From the NCBI GenBank assembly GCA_028673005.1, contig CM054115.1:193820370-193884369 (forward strand): a stretch of 64,000 bases of DNA. The letters run 5' to 3'. This document shows, piece after piece, positions 49,701-54,614 of the stretch. A model generated the notes under the pieces. The model did not search any database, was not told the origin of the DNA, and saw only the letters and a list, made by a program, of their open reading frames with translations. Source of the DNA: Tanypteryx hageni (taxonomy: Eukaryota; Arthropoda; Insecta; Odonata; Petaluridae). Numbering within the stretch: the stretch's first letter is position 1; every line of letters starts with the position of its first letter. Position numbers and translations under genes: made by a program.

Positions 49701-49874
49701 AAATCCTGTTCTTAACACATTTTCCTCTTTAGTAGTTCCTTCAACATCATCTTCCAGCTGCCCAGGAGCAGATTCACTTTGATGATACTGATAAGTTGTT
49801 TCACATACAGCTTCTAAATTGTCGCAAATAAAATCCACACAAGCTTCTTGCAATGAAACTGGTGAGTCGTACAT
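4617..49874 (-). CDS. zyg11: ZYG11-family Cul2 E3 ligase substrate receptor, 12 exons, C-terminus off left edge
   Basis: This is a substrate-recognition subunit of a CUL2-Elongin B/C-RING ubiquitin ligase; in humans ZYG11B and ZER1 bind proteins with an exposed N-terminal glycine and target them for degradation. Twelve minus-strand exons with GT-AG borders join in frame to 2364 nt (788 codons). The order is BC box (residues 7-16, SLQEACVDFI), Cul2 box (about 124-134, FLPSEISERLL), leucine-rich repeats (about 180-450) and armadillo-like repeats (about 475-788). The motif LCSDRILQDV and exons 8-12 favour ZYG11A/B over ZER1. W679, D683, N724 and E727 align without gaps to the residues I recall as lining the Gly-degron pocket of human ZYG11B. 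Human ZYG11B is 744 residues; the last ~110 are missing here and should lie left of position 1. Unusual features are a ~110-residue linker between the two ligase boxes and a 14-alanine tract. No other gene overlaps it. Confidence 0.9.
5040..5965 (+). repeat. Dispersed 0.9-kb repeat R, copy 1
   Basis: This stretch recurs in the same orientation at about 39750-40655 with most positions matching. Shared landmarks include GAAATTTCGTGAATAGATG near the start and TAGCATGACAGAGGGAGCCA near the end. A CT-rich tract lies in the middle. No terminal inverted repeat or coding homology is visible, so its class is unknown. Confidence 0.75.
5966..7507. other. AT-rich intronic sequence with one Tigger-like end
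   Basis: TACAGTGTGCCCTTGATTAA at 6756-6775 resembles a Tigger-family terminus next to its TA target, but no matching right end was found. The rest shows nothing recognisable. Confidence 0.35.
8246..8839 (+). pseudogene. piggyBac transposase, C-terminal half
   Basis: This is the remnant of a DDE-type piggyBac transposase. The readable part starts near GKAEDKCSKKRFGLGGSV (an ATG lies at 8300) and contains IMMDNYFT, with the second catalytic Asp, and DYNSHMGGVDKADM, with the third. The tryptophan-rich segment SKKWWHHLLFAMLE follows. The stop is at 8837-8839. The N-terminal half with the first catalytic Asp is missing, and no C-terminal zinc finger is visible. It resembles PGBD3/4-type transposases. 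It cannot be active as it stands. Confidence 0.88.
9020..9597 (+). repeat. Boxed-repeat unit fragment in piggyBac
   Basis: It contains diverged copies of the box AAATTTC-TAGCTTATCGGGAAGTGCC that recurs in the array at 22745-27490, and ends in the same tail, TTAGTATCCTCCTATATAG, followed by TATCCTCTTCTGTAAGA. The nested element at 9608 begins where this tail ends. Confidence 0.6.
9608..10959. mobile_element. MULE/foldback-like element with minisatellite ends
   Basis: A 1352-bp element flanked by a perfect 10-bp duplication, ATATATAAGA (9598-9607 and 10960-10969). Its inverted arms are about 250 bp (9608-9866 and 10713-10959). The outer part of each arm is built from short tandem copies of GCCGCCGTTTCA-like sequence. 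No transposase is encoded. A 9-10-bp duplication with long inverted ends suggests the Mutator superfamily or foldback elements. The interior holds a tRNA T-arm-like piece (about 9886-9905), a hAT-like end (CAGTGGTTCTCAAACG, 10190) and a boxed-repeat tail (10376-10645). Confidence 0.75.
10376..10645 (+). repeat. Boxed-repeat tail inside the MULE-like element
   Basis: It matches the second half of the 0.77-kb units at 22745-27490, including TTTTTAGCGGCCGCATTGTT and CATTAGTATCCTCCTATATG, and continues with CTCCTCCTCTGTAAGA as at the unit junctions. Confidence 0.75.
11260..13210. other. Intron 11, nothing recognised
   Basis: AT-rich sequence with only short chance open frames. No repeat ends or RNA genes were recognised. 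Confidence 0.45.
13211..13397 (-). CDS. zyg11: zyg11 exon 11 (ARM-like repeats, degron pocket)
   Basis: This exon encodes residues 683-744 plus two bases. DESPTTCHVFLSEGG and LGLVNNIAEV align closely with ZYG11B. D683, N724 and E727 fall on the pocket residues D526, N567 and E570 (human numbering from memory; the spacing agrees). The acceptor is TCTTACTTTAG and the donor CTAAG|GTGATG. Confidence 0.92.
13513..14275 (-). repeat. Dispersed repeat D, copy 1
   Basis: The reverse complement of most of this stretch recurs at about 33060-33715. Landmarks are CATTCATGGAATCTATTAAA and AATGAATATTAATGAATAAA on the minus strand. A terminus-like sequence ACTACCGTATCTGCC opens it at 13513 and also occurs at 32930. 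No coding homology was found. Confidence 0.7.
14426..15705. mobile_element. 1.28-kb element with perfect 25-bp inverted ends
   Basis: The left end, CTATAGGTCGACCGGACTCA plus AAAGA (14426-14450), is the exact reverse complement of 15681-15705. The inner flanks of both ends are GC-rich, unlike the interior. No target duplication was found and no transposase is encoded; the open frames at 15213-15654 are low-complexity. The superfamily is unknown. Confidence 0.7.
15710..17110. other. Intron 10, mostly unassigned
   Basis: Apart from the tRNA-like sequence at 16030-16121 no feature was recognised. Confidence 0.4.
16030..16121 (+). repeat. tRNA-like sequence (SINE head or tRNA pseudogene)
   Basis: It contains a B box in a good T-arm (GCAGGTTCAAATCCTGC, 16097-16113) and an anticodon-loop-like CTCCTAA as in tRNA-Arg(CCT). 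The acceptor stem does not close, so a working tRNA is unlikely. Confidence 0.5.
17119..17590. mobile_element. hAT MITE, family B
   Basis: A 472-bp element with ends CAGAGGTGCACAA and TTGTGCACCTCTG, a perfect 13-bp inversion. The flanking 8-mers GGTTAGAG and AGTTAGAA agree at six positions. Near the left end it has the GGCC-rich pattern (GAGGGCCAAATTTGGCC) common in hAT MITEs. No transposase. Confidence 0.82.
17976..19002 (+). pseudogene. Cys-rich multi-copy arthropod protein, frameshifted
   Basis: This resembles a protein family of unknown function found in many copies in arthropod genomes, probably carried by a mobile element. From the ATG at 17976, CxxC pairs occur in NFCHVC and IYCVSC, and a third, CYFC, is in another frame near 18255. 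A middle block (LSPLHIKLGLMKNFVKSMD, KIKEGIFVGP; 18401-18600) is followed in a further frame by NFLGNNKAPNYEDL, SDEHSERFHQDI and MLADYCWLL, ending at 19000-19002. Several frameshifts and stops show that it is dead. I recognise the motifs, not a named domain. Confidence 0.7.
19130..19700 (+). repeat. Dispersed repeat T, copy 1, with 60-bp internal repeats
   Basis: It recurs at about 29500-30280. Both contain TTTTTTATCATAAATAA and repeated variants of GCAAATGAAAACCTAGCAT spaced about 60 bp apart. The wording GAAATGCAAATTCACGAAGTG at its left recalls Tigger-type MITEs, but no termini were identified. Confidence 0.6.
20290..20439 (-). CDS. zyg11: zyg11 exon 10 (ARM-like repeats, degron pocket)
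   Basis: This exon encodes residues 633-682. It ends FTLSALWNLT, completed by DESPTTC of exon 11. W679 corresponds to the tryptophan I recall from the Gly/N-degron pocket of human ZYG11B. The acceptor is CACTTACAG and the donor ACAG|GTGAAT. No long open frame marks this exon; it was found by homology and phase. Confidence 0.9.
20606..20762 (-). CDS. zyg11: zyg11 exon 9 (ARM-like repeats)
   Basis: This exon encodes residues 581-632 plus one base. LLTLCSDRILQDVGFDKF is almost identical to the same stretch of ZYG11B and is the best single discriminator from ZER1, which has a different sequence here. The acceptor is TATTTCACAG and the donor TTGG|GTGAGT. Confidence 0.93.
20909..21085 (-). CDS. 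zyg11: zyg11 exon 8 (ARM-like repeats)
   Basis: This exon encodes residues 522-580 in phase 0. QMAATACLYNLTKGELAQ aligns with QLAASACVFNLTKQDLAA of ZYG11B. The acceptor is CAATCTTTCAG and the donor CCAG|GTATAC. A 146-bp intron separates it from exon 9. Confidence 0.92.
21612..21905 (-). repeat. Dispersed repeat S, copy 1
   Basis: The reverse complement matches 28449-28775. Shared landmarks, read on the minus strand, are CAGTGGCA next to AGATATTGT, TTCAGTCTGAGTC and the end GGCCCACCCTATTC. Copy 2 starts with the hAT-like CAGTGTTTCTC, so this is probably a MITE. Confidence 0.65.
22467..22521. repeat. Microsatellite (TACA)n/(TATG)n/(TGTG)n
   Basis: Tandem tetra- and dinucleotides directly precede the LTR-like sequence. 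Confidence 0.9.
22522..22739 (+). mobile_element. Possible solo LTR
   Basis: The 218-bp stretch starts TGTTAG and ends CTAACA. It contains an AATAAA signal followed by GTCTATTTGTACCGAGAGTG, an arrangement seen in Copia-type LTRs of insects. No 5-bp target duplication, primer-binding site or polyprotein was found, so this is tentative. Confidence 0.45.
22745..27490. repeat. Head-to-head array of ~0.77-kb boxed units
   Basis: Forward units lie at 22745-23030 (internally deleted), 23047-23790, 23860-24575 and 24588-25214. Inverted units lie at 25262-26005, 26050-26778 and 26829-27490. Each unit has about four sub-blocks carrying variants of AAATTTCAACTCCGTAGCAC. They share GCGGCCGCATTGTTGCAC, and the far end is CATTAGTATCCTCCTATATG. 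Junctions are TATATATCGACGACTCTTAC followed by AGAGGAGGATATAACATA. Units begin with an inner GTGCTTGCATACTGCAAGCA hairpin. No coding homology was found. The centre of symmetry is at about 25215-25260. Confidence 0.85.
27540..28100. other. Unassigned intronic stretch
   Basis: AT-rich sequence after the array; nothing was recognised. Confidence 0.4.
28101..28168. repeat. Palindromic CA/TG microsatellite
   Basis: (AC)n runs directly into (GT)n, with outer arms AGCCCAGCAGAC and GTCTGCTGGGCT plus GAAGGAA and TTCCTTC. The whole can form a hairpin of about 30 bp per arm with almost no loop. Confidence 0.9.
28449..28775 (+). repeat. Dispersed repeat S, copy 2
   Basis: See copy 1 at 21612-21905, in the opposite orientation. 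It starts CAGTGTTTCTCAAAATG and ends CAGCCCACCCTA. Confidence 0.65.
28996..31215. mobile_element. Possible 2.2-kb element with CATATAAGATGCACC ends
   Basis: CATATAAGATGCACC occurs at about 29000 and inverted at about 31188-31202, next to TACTGTATTTTTCAG read inward on the minus strand. The two could be the termini of one non-autonomous element that later received repeat T. No target duplication was established. Confidence 0.4.
29500..30280 (+). repeat. Dispersed repeat T, copy 2, with 60-bp internal repeats
   Basis: It parallels 19130-19700 and has at least five irregular copies of an about 60-bp subunit around GAAAACCTAGCATAACAAAG. Confidence 0.6.
31400..31690 (-). repeat. tRNA-derived SINE, minus strand
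   Basis: On the minus strand a tRNA-like head has an A box, TGGCTAGAGCATTGG, and a B box, GGTTCAAATCC. The body contains AAGTTAAGCAGTTGACTCCC and the inverted form of GAAACCCGGTGCCGGCATCA. The same head and body recur at 54297-54540, and the body alone at 55725-55880. Confidence 0.75.
31995..32135 (-). CDS. zyg11: zyg11 exon 7 (start of ARM-like domain)
   Basis: This exon encodes residues 475-521 in phase 0. VSGTACESQMLEALRRYSSR aligns with VSGEANETQIAEALKRYSER of ZYG11B, the beginning of the armadillo-like repeats. The acceptor is ATCTTAACAG and the donor CAG|GTTTGT. Confidence 0.9.
32257..32470. repeat. Foldback palindrome, copy 1
   Basis: A near-perfect 214-bp inverted repeat with an unpaired centre of about 45 bp (about 32341-32386). 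The arms run from AAAGTAAATAAAGTAAAACT through CTATAGCC to CATCTTCAGG. The inner 31 bp of each arm (ATGCATTTCACCCATGATGT plus GGGCATCTTCA) is shared with the palindrome at 47423-47669. Read outward, the core is CTGAAGA, a CCCA/TGGG hairpin, then GAAA and TGCAT. Confidence 0.9.
32639..32929 (+). repeat. Left outer arm of composite inverted repeat, tRNA-like
   Basis: It is the near-exact inverse of 36224-36515. It holds a tRNA-Ser/Leu-like segment with A box TAGCCGAGGGGTTAAGG (about 32834) and B box GGTTTGAATCC (about 32885). Both arms therefore look like the same SINE in opposite orientation. Confidence 0.88.
32930..33715 (+). repeat. Dispersed repeat D, copy 2
   Basis: It begins CTACCGTATCTGCCCGAG and continues with the inverse of the repeat at 13513-14275. 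It lies inside the composite inverted repeat. Confidence 0.7.
33716..34310 (+). repeat. Inner inverted arm with ~120-bp tandem units
   Basis: Four direct units contain GGGGGAGGGCATAAGGTA and GGAAACACAGTCGACATTG. The inverse, with about two units, is at 35275-35620. Both arms end at the shared GTGATTCACCAATGGATGA-like sequence. Confidence 0.88.
34556..35280 (-). pseudogene. LINE ORF1-like protein remnant (coiled coil, RRM-like, C-terminal domain)
   Basis: In several frames on the minus strand the order is: a Lys-rich start (VKKIKQVESISHQQ) near 35260; a coiled-coil-like stretch (IDNLNLTIVQLRDELHEKH) at about 35020-35120; an RRM-like piece (IDDVYVVKNRRADYKSKI) at about 34810-34890; and a C-terminal domain (NNNTRFYVNEALTKYYGELF and HARYNFVWIKNGF) ending at 34556. 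This arrangement is that of the nucleic-acid-binding ORF1 protein of non-LTR retrotransposons. Frameshifts and stops show decay. It sits at the centre of the composite inverted repeat. Confidence 0.65.
35275..35620 (-). repeat. Inner inverted arm, right copy
   Basis: Reverse complement of parts of 33716-34310, including CTTATGCCCTCCCCCCTCC and the boundary TTGGTGAATCACCTACTTGA. Confidence 0.88.
35735..36223. repeat. Third inverted pair within the composite element
   Basis: Roughly 35735-35840 is the inverse of about 36125-36223, around AATGCCTTGGATTATTATTT. The spacer between them shows nothing recognised. Confidence 0.75.
36224..36515 (-). repeat. Right outer arm of composite inverted repeat, tRNA-like
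   Basis: Inverse of 32639-32929. The tRNA-like A and B boxes lie on the minus strand at about 36310 and 36270. The outer end is at about 36515, 180 bp from exon 6. Confidence 0.88.
36695..36832 (-). CDS. zyg11: zyg11 exon 6 (last LRR to ARM linker)
   Basis: This exon encodes residues 429-474 in phase 0. VLRAWIEAHPHLRFIGL aligns with VEAFIQQRPSMQFVGL of ZYG11B. The acceptor is TTTTTGACAG and the donor GCG|GTAAGT. It is separated from exon 5 by a 9.0-kb, transposon-rich intron. Confidence 0.85.
37374..38252 (+). pseudogene. CR1/Jockey-type LINE reverse transcriptase, 5'-truncated, catalytic site mutated
   Basis: This is the C-terminal part of the reverse transcriptase of a non-LTR retrotransposon. 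The 292-codon frame opens without an ATG. It contains HLYADYLQIY where an active enzyme has YADD, so the second catalytic Asp is Tyr. KNLGLLIDETLSWAPHV, LIIPHFDYVDIAYQDLS, NHNTRGSHKL and ACRLWNDLPQTI follow in the usual order. The upstream palm, fingers and endonuclease are absent, as in ordinary 5' truncation. The stop is at 38250-38252; a T-rich 3' region runs to AATAAAGACC and an (AATC)n tail at about 38806-38820. Confidence 0.92.
38253..38820 (+). mobile_element. LINE 3' region and (AATC)n tail
   Basis: AT-rich 3' untranslated sequence of the LINE. It ends ACTTCTTAGTCTCAATCTC, AATAAAGACC and a short (AATC)n run, the tandem-repeat type of tail seen in CR1/Jockey-like elements. Confidence 0.8.
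38821..39220 (+). repeat. Array of LINE 3' ends in CT-rich repeats
   Basis: Three further copies of the last ~45 bp of the LINE (about 38869-38917, 39009-39058, 39094-39143) alternate with (CT)- and (CCCT)-rich stretches. Each contains TAGACTT, GGTCT(C/T)AATCT and CCCTAATAA. The last two copies are 85 bp apart and nearly identical. Confidence 0.85.
39221..39749 (+). repeat. Dispersed repeat R, diverged partial copy
   Basis: It follows the same order as the second half of 5040-5965 (CTTGAGGTTTAACAATG, GGCAAGGCAACAT, TTACATGTTATCTTATGGGA) but with more changes. It directly precedes a closer copy, so the two are in tandem. Confidence 0.65.
39750..40655 (+). repeat. Dispersed repeat R, copy 2
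   Basis: Close match to 5040-5965, same orientation, ending at the same AGCATGACAGAGGGAGCC. Confidence 0.78.
41200..41262. repeat. (TCA/TCT)n-rich microsatellite
   Basis: Imperfect trinucleotide repeats directly downstream of the pogo-type fragment. Confidence 0.85.
41285..41760 (-). pseudogene. pogo/Tigger-type transposase N-terminus, decayed
   Basis: On the minus strand RQSYDASFKIGIVREAEASN and KAANNYGITE match the first helix-turn-helix of pogo-like transposases (41580-41690). The homology continues across stops and frame changes through VEERTVGMPVT and EIIQLK to FKASLGWCKRMMCRNSKTLR, a CENP-B-type DNA-binding motif, and YLAQ near 41285. The catalytic domain is absent and a microsatellite follows. 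It could also be a fragment of a domesticated gene, but the stops make that unlikely. Confidence 0.75.
42088..43656 (+). pseudogene. piggyBac transposase, decayed copy with internal deletion
   Basis: From MESSSSGSFS (42088) an acidic N-terminal region leads to IPFIGEFGPTTSITNVLESF, IYVYLGIIMLMGIVQK and IVVDESLTLWKG, with the first catalytic Asp, and MDSYYNSPDLAKFL, with the second. MKWRDKKPVTFISTFHT follows. The segment with the GGVD motif and third catalytic Asp is missing near 43310. The end is a Cys-rich finger (CPDCDVGLCLEECFKNYH) with a stop at 43654-43656. In-frame stops lie at about 42478, 42679 and 43096. No TTAA-flanked ends were identified. Confidence 0.9.
43680..45855. other. Intron 5, remnants of Tigger-like ends
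   Basis: Two stretches (about 43985-44050 and 44060-44145) have the wording CTATAACTTGAATAATTTGA typical of Tigger MITE ends. ACCGTAAATACCCGCATATA at about 44289-44308 resembles the terminus motif at 32930 and 13513. The rest is AT-rich with nothing recognised. Confidence 0.4.
45856..46152 (-). CDS. zyg11: zyg11 exon 5 (LRR with polyalanine insert)
   Basis: This exon encodes residues 330-428 and is phase 0 at both ends. It starts VCNPGGAAIVISELHQLRHL and ends LPLLESLDVSGREE, both clear leucine-rich repeats of the ZYG11 type. Between them, residues 364-377 are fourteen alanines encoded by a mixture of GCA, GCG, GCT and GCC, followed by a Gly/Asn-rich segment. The mixed codons argue against a recent trinucleotide expansion. 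Confidence 0.88.
47202..47362 (-). CDS. zyg11: zyg11 exon 4 (LRR region)
   Basis: This exon encodes residues 276-329. It includes a typical repeat, LPFLESLDISSTLVNDVSPL, aligning with the LDISNTSITDI repeat of ZYG11B. The acceptor is TTATCTAG. The donor CGT|GTATGT is chosen over an overlapping GTGTATG because it keeps phase 0 with exon 5. It is too short to be conspicuous as an open reading frame on its own. Confidence 0.85.
47423..47669. mobile_element. Foldback palindrome, copy 2, with 14-bp target duplication
   Basis: The 247-bp insert is flanked by the perfect 14-bp repeat AACATACCAATATA (47409-47422 and 47670-47683). Its first 216 bp are a near-perfect palindrome whose arms meet near 47529, including a second inner pair (AACCTGCTTCG and CGAAGCAGGTT). 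It shares the 31-bp core and the outer ACTCCTTCAGCCATAAAA-like arm with the palindrome at 32257-32470. A 30-bp single-copy tail follows the right arm. A long duplication suggests target-primed reverse transcription. Confidence 0.9.
47983..48262 (-). CDS. zyg11: zyg11 exon 3 (LRR region)
   Basis: This exon encodes residues 183-275 plus one base. It begins IVHLEATGL, matching ZYG11B LVELDATGV, and ends in a leucine-rich stretch LSRLRHLRHL. The acceptor is CCTTGCAG and the donor CTTG|GTGAGA. The middle portion is rich in Ser, Pro and Ala and diverges from vertebrate ZYG11. Confidence 0.85.
48422..48683 (-). CDS. zyg11: zyg11 exon 2 (Cul2 box)
   Basis: This exon encodes residues 95-182. The acceptor is CTATTCACAG and the donor CACAAG|GTATGC. 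It carries the Cul2-box-like FLPSEISERLL and the following helix DETLSLFSGRQTRLRTVRM, which aligns with the same part of ZYG11B and ZER1. An alternative acceptor in the same phase (CCTCCTAG, about 40 nt further in) would shorten the linker, so the exact 5' edge is less certain than the 3' edge. Confidence 0.82.
49591..49874 (-). CDS. zyg11: zyg11 exon 1 (start codon, BC box)
   Basis: This exon encodes residues 1-94 plus two bases. The ATG at 49874 has a purine at -3 and an in-frame stop seven codons upstream, so it is the first possible start in this frame. Residues 7-16 fit the Elongin-C-binding BC-box pattern SLxxxCxxxI. After residue 25 the sequence is acidic and low in complexity and has no counterpart that I recognise in human ZYG11B. 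The donor AAG|GTTTGT gives phase 2, matching exon 2, and the frame closes four codons after it. A stronger-looking GTATGT at 49808 would give phase 0 and break the frame. Confidence 0.8.
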
Positions 49875-52065
49875 GTCCGTCAGTCGTAGTGCCTAACAAT
49901 CGCTTCTTCAGTCTTTACTAAACGAATGATACAAAGACTTGTAATTGCTAGGTGTTCACTCTAATGTTACAAAATACACCACTGCCATATTGACATCCTG
50001 GAATGCAGATATTTTAAAACATCGTAAACCCTTCTCAAGGTAAACCATACGCAGCGGCTAATAAGGTAAGCAGCAGTTGTTTTAGACATTCATTTCCCAA
50101 GAAAGAGACAAGCCGTACTACAGGTGAACAATTACGATTCAACCGCTATCTACAATAAATTATCTAATGGTCACGCATAAAGAAGGCACTTGAATAATAT
50201 ATTGCATTGATATTACTTAATTTTTGCAATAATGACGAGTTTATAGTAAACGCTTTCCGTACTTGCCTTCTGGAGCCTTACACAAAACAGTTGTGCCAAC
50301 TATTTAAGATAGTGTTATCATATAACAAAATTACCTCATATAAACAATTTGTTATCAGAAAATACTATATATTCATATGCAGAAATGTGAAATTTCTATC
50401 GCAATAAACCCGTTACAAATTTTTATTAGATCAATAGCCCGTAATTGCTACAGCATATAATAGTATAACATGACCGAAGATATCGCTAAAATACATATGT
50501 ATTACACTTCCGTACTATGTCGCCACCTACACAACTGTGCAATAAACTTGATGAAAAATACTTGAAAGCTGTGTAGTATTTTCCTCTTGAAGTATTAAAT
50601 ACTTCATTATAGGGCAATAAAATAATATCAAAATTGAGGAGTAATACATAGAATCGTAATTAAATAAAGTAATCATTTATTTAGACTTAATAATCCATAA
50701 GCGCAGTTCGAATGCATCTATAACAGAGTCATCTATTACGTTTTTTCAAATTACGTAAAGACATGGACTACTACAGCGCCTTCAAGAAACGGGTTATATT
50801 ATAATCTTATGAAATCAAGGCGCCAAAGTGCATATAAGATTTTACCGTTATAAAATGAGATAGTTAACGTCTTTACAGAAATAATATGGAAATTTGGGTT
50901 TAAATTAAAATTATGCATTGAATAAATGATCAGACCTTTATACACGGACGACTTCTGCTTCTTGTTTTTTTATGTGACATATGAATGTAATCTCAAAATA
51001 TTTTAATACAACAATGAAGACCTGTTATAATGATTAGTTATAACAATATATTGGATACTAAGGCTGTTCTCATCCCTAGTAACGATTGGATTGGGTTTTA
51101 GCATTGGATTATTGGGCCAGGATCGAGCAAATCTCTTTTCCTTGGCAAGAGATCTGTGGAAAAATTATAATAACAATGCAATCAGTATTGATTGATCTAT
51201 CCGCAATATCGAGTAAAATATTACAGAAATCGCATTTACAAGGAGCTGTACATTTTGAATTTATAATGTATTAATCACAAAAGATTTCATTTATTCATTA
51301 AAGGTGCCTAAATTTGTATTGTGAGTAGCATTTAAAAAATGCATTATAGATATTCAAAGATAAAAATTGTAGTTGGCAAGGTTCAACCTTTATTATAAGA
51401 ATTATTTATTAGATTTCTTTCAAGAAAAATCCTTAAATTTAAACGCGAGAAGAAAACTCACTATGCAAACAGAAGCTCAATCGATATATTATCGAGTATC
51501 TTTTAAAGACCACCTGATTCTTAAAAAGTTGAAGAAATGCAGCGCATTTTGCTTATATTTGGCCTTAGACGATGTTAAATTTATTCTATTTTTAGTTCTG
51601 ACAGCAAATGACTAGTAATTGTTTTAACAAATGTTTCCTATTCATATAAAAGAAAGAATTAAAATAGGTTTGTTACATGTATTTAACGACTATATGCATT
51701 AGACACCCAAATTCTTGAACTGCAAATTTGTTCATTCGTTTACATGTGTTGGAATTTGACAGACTGTATTAAAGAGTGGGAGATTTTATTAGAAACTCAG
51801 TGGTTAAGAGGGTCGCCATTTACCTCTATCGAGTTAATCGTATTCTTTGGTAATTTATTATTATAATTATATTTTTACTGTCCAAGTATCTACTAATTGA
51901 AGATTAAAAGGGCTACTTTAATTTTAATTTTTAGTAATTTTACTAACATTCACTTTTTCGACTGAAAATTATGTGCAATGAATTGAAAAATATTTTCATA
52001 TAACTTTAGCTATTTTAATGCATAATTTCCTATAATTTATGTCGTACTGTGCCGTCCGCATAATC
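49875..52065. other. 5' flank of zyg11
   Basis: The promoter and 5' untranslated region should lie here on the minus strand. No TATA box or CpG cluster could be assigned with confidence, and the small open frames have no recognisable homology. Confidence 0.45.
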
Positions 52066-52073
52066 ATCTAGAA

Positions 52074-52509
52074 CAGGGGTCCTTAACCTTTTTCGTGCCA
52101 TGGACCCCTTTGATTGTCCGGTGAAGGCTATGGACCCCTTCTTAGAAGAAATGTACATAAACGCATAATTAAAAATTTTACATATAAATAATACGTTTTA
52201 TTAAAAAGAAAAATCGTTAAGCTTACATATAGTCATACAAAATTATAAAAACAATCTGTAAAAACAATTTATTTCTTTAAATGCAAAAATTTATGATAAT
52301 TCTCCGAATAAAATTAAATATTTAAAAATCATATAAATTAAAAATTAAGTATTAATTCCGTTTATAAGAACCTTTTAGTGCCACAACAACAAAAATATTT
52401 AGTGAATAATTTCACAAAAGATTTTAGTGAAAATAAAATTCGAATTTTTAAGTTATGTACACGGACCCCCTAGAATCCAGTCACGGATCCCTAAGGTTAA
52501 GAACCCCTG
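52074..52509. mobile_element. hAT MITE, family C
   Basis: 436 bp bounded by CAGGGGTCCTTAACC and GGTTAAGAACCCCTG (14 of 15 inverted matches), with flanking 8-mers ATCTAGAA and ACCTAGAG. The inner flanks GCCATGGACCCCTT and CGGACCCCCTAGA are also inverted. No transposase. Confidence 0.85.
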
Positions 52510-52517
52510 ACCTAGAG

Positions 52518-54040
52518 CAATACAGGAAATATTTCCTAATAAACGTACAGCTAGTTATCTAAAAACCTCTCCGACAGAACATCATTGCCGCTGTCGCGAG
52601 GCCACAAAACCGTTTCTCTGACAGCGTCACTCTCATAACTGTCACCCTTGACGACTCCATGCAAGTGCATACCGATTCCAGTTACGCGGCAACCGGTGGA
52701 GAGGAAAACGCCATGGTCAGACGCACAGGTGTATCTCCAAATATAAAGCGTTTCTGGAAATGGCCAATCCTCCGTTTAAACAAGTAAAGTTATTCCAGCG
52801 TTTCCTTGAGATGGCCACAAGCATGTAAACATGCTGGGCGCCATTGGAACACTCATTTATTACACTGCATGTATATGTACAGTTCTTTATGTTTTGGAGC
52901 GATATTTGATTAAGTAAAATAATCGGAAAATGCAGTACATTATACATTTTTGTTATTATTATTAATATTAAATGCTAGCATCTTCCGCTTGACTTCCGTG
53001 AAGAAGTAGTTTCATCCCAACCTGGAAACCGCCTTTATCCTTGTTTTCGTCTGATGGTTAAATTTTGCCAAAGAACTCTTTATGTTATTCAAAGCATTCA
53101 TCCGAATTTGCTCCCTTATATAGGCCATTCCATTTCGTTATATGCCTTCTCCTCTTTTCCCCACTCCTATAAAGGTGTCTATTCTTGAGTTTAATCGCGA
53201 ATTAAAGGCTTATTTCTGCATTCCAGATGGTAGCGCGGCGCATCGGAGTTCTAGCGAACTAAGAGAGTTGTCTGGATTTACGGCATAGCATGAAGGACAC
53301 CGCTTGTGCCAAAATGAGGTCACTGCACTTCTCTCAGCTGTTCGGCAGATCAGAGAAAGCGCAGATCTCGTTAACCCTCGAATTGAGATCGAAATGCAGC
53401 AGACACATTTAGACGTTATTAAGATACTGCATATCAGAATAACGGCAACGAAGATGGTTTCGCGTTCGATAATGTTTATTTTCTCTTACGAAACTAAAAG
53501 ATTAACAGATCAATTAACATTAAATATTCATTGTGACAACGTATTTTATGGTCTCCTGTTTTTTTTACTCAGAGAAATTATTATTCCACGAAGGTGCAAA
53601 AGTTAATTCAAACACACGATTGCTAGGATATTTAATATTTATTTTTGTCCTAAAGTTGTGTTTACCTTCTGTTTTATGGATAAAGCGAGAGGTATCAGAA
53701 AAACTAAAGAAATCATTTTTTAAATTGCGTAAGTTTTCACGTGATACGGCGGCGTACCCAGGAATTTGCGGCGGAGGCGATATTGCTTAAGATGGACAGG
53801 CACTCAGCTGGAGGCGAATTTTTTTCACTGCAATGTAAGAACTTTTAAAATTTTGAAACCTAAAGTGGGCGTTGAATCTCACAGTTATCGAAATTAGGTC
53901 AATAATAATATTTAAAATTTTAAAGGCATTAAAATCACAATGACGGTTGCGGTTTGAACTTCCAAAACCAGCCCAGTGTCTATGCCTCATATTACGGGTC
54001 GACAATTATGCATTGGCAAAATTTTTTATCAAGTTTAGAG
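52518..54040. other. Intergenic sequence, nothing assigned
   Basis: Moderately GC-richer patches occur at 52560-52700 and 53220-53400. The longest frames (53304-53606, 53533-53790) show no recognisable domain. Confidence 0.4.
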
Positions 54041-54540
54041 GGCGCGGAGTGGCTTGAGTGCCGGCTTTCCGTATAGCGGTCCTGAGTTTGAATCTTGGGA
54101 GAGGCAGGTTTTTCCAACCTGTGCTTTCCCCACCCCGACTTGAGGAGACAGGCAAGAACAGCACTCCATCCTTCGGAAGGGACGTTAAACAGCATGGCCC
54201 TTTGGTATTTTTCGCATGAGTAGGCTAATCGTTTGTGCGTATTTCTGACTAATCAACCTCTTGAATTATTATAGCCCTAACTCCTTCCACACCGAACACA
54301 ATCACAAGGGAGGAGGGAAACCCGGTGTCGGCATTAGCCTACTCTTAACGAAGAGAACCAAGGGGGCCAAATGCTTAACGTCCCTTTTGAAAGACGAGCG
54401 CTGACTTGCGCGGTCTCCTCAAACCATACAAGTAGGAGACGGGACGATCCCAGGTTGAAAAAATCTGACCGCCGGATTCGAACCTGGGACTGCTAGCGTG
54501 GAAGGCCAACGCTCTAACCACTCCGGCACCGCCACCCCAG
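54041..54540. repeat. Two tRNA-headed SINEs in opposite orientation
   Basis: A plus-strand head (GCGCGGAGTGGCTTGAGTGC, B box GAGTTTGAATCTT) begins at about 54041. A minus-strand head (A box TGGTTAGAGCGTTGG, B box GGTTCGAATCC) ends at about 54540. The body of the second (54297-54390) has GAAACCCGGTGTCGGCATTA and the inverse of GGGACGTTAAGCATTTGGCC. The two heads are different. Confidence 0.75.
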
Positions 54541-54574
54541 TAGGTTAATGCCAGCACCATGTTTTCCTCTTTCG

Positions 54575-54582
<8 letters not shown>

Positions 54583-54612
<30 letters not shown>
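54583..54612. repeat. (TG)n microsatellite
   Basis: Uninterrupted GT dinucleotides followed by one TATG. Confidence 0.95.

Positions 54613-54614
<2 letters not shown>

Noticed and set aside
49803..49809. Alternative exon 1 donor GTATGT
   Set aside because: It gives phase 0, which does not fit either plausible acceptor of exon 2; the donor at 49590 does fit.
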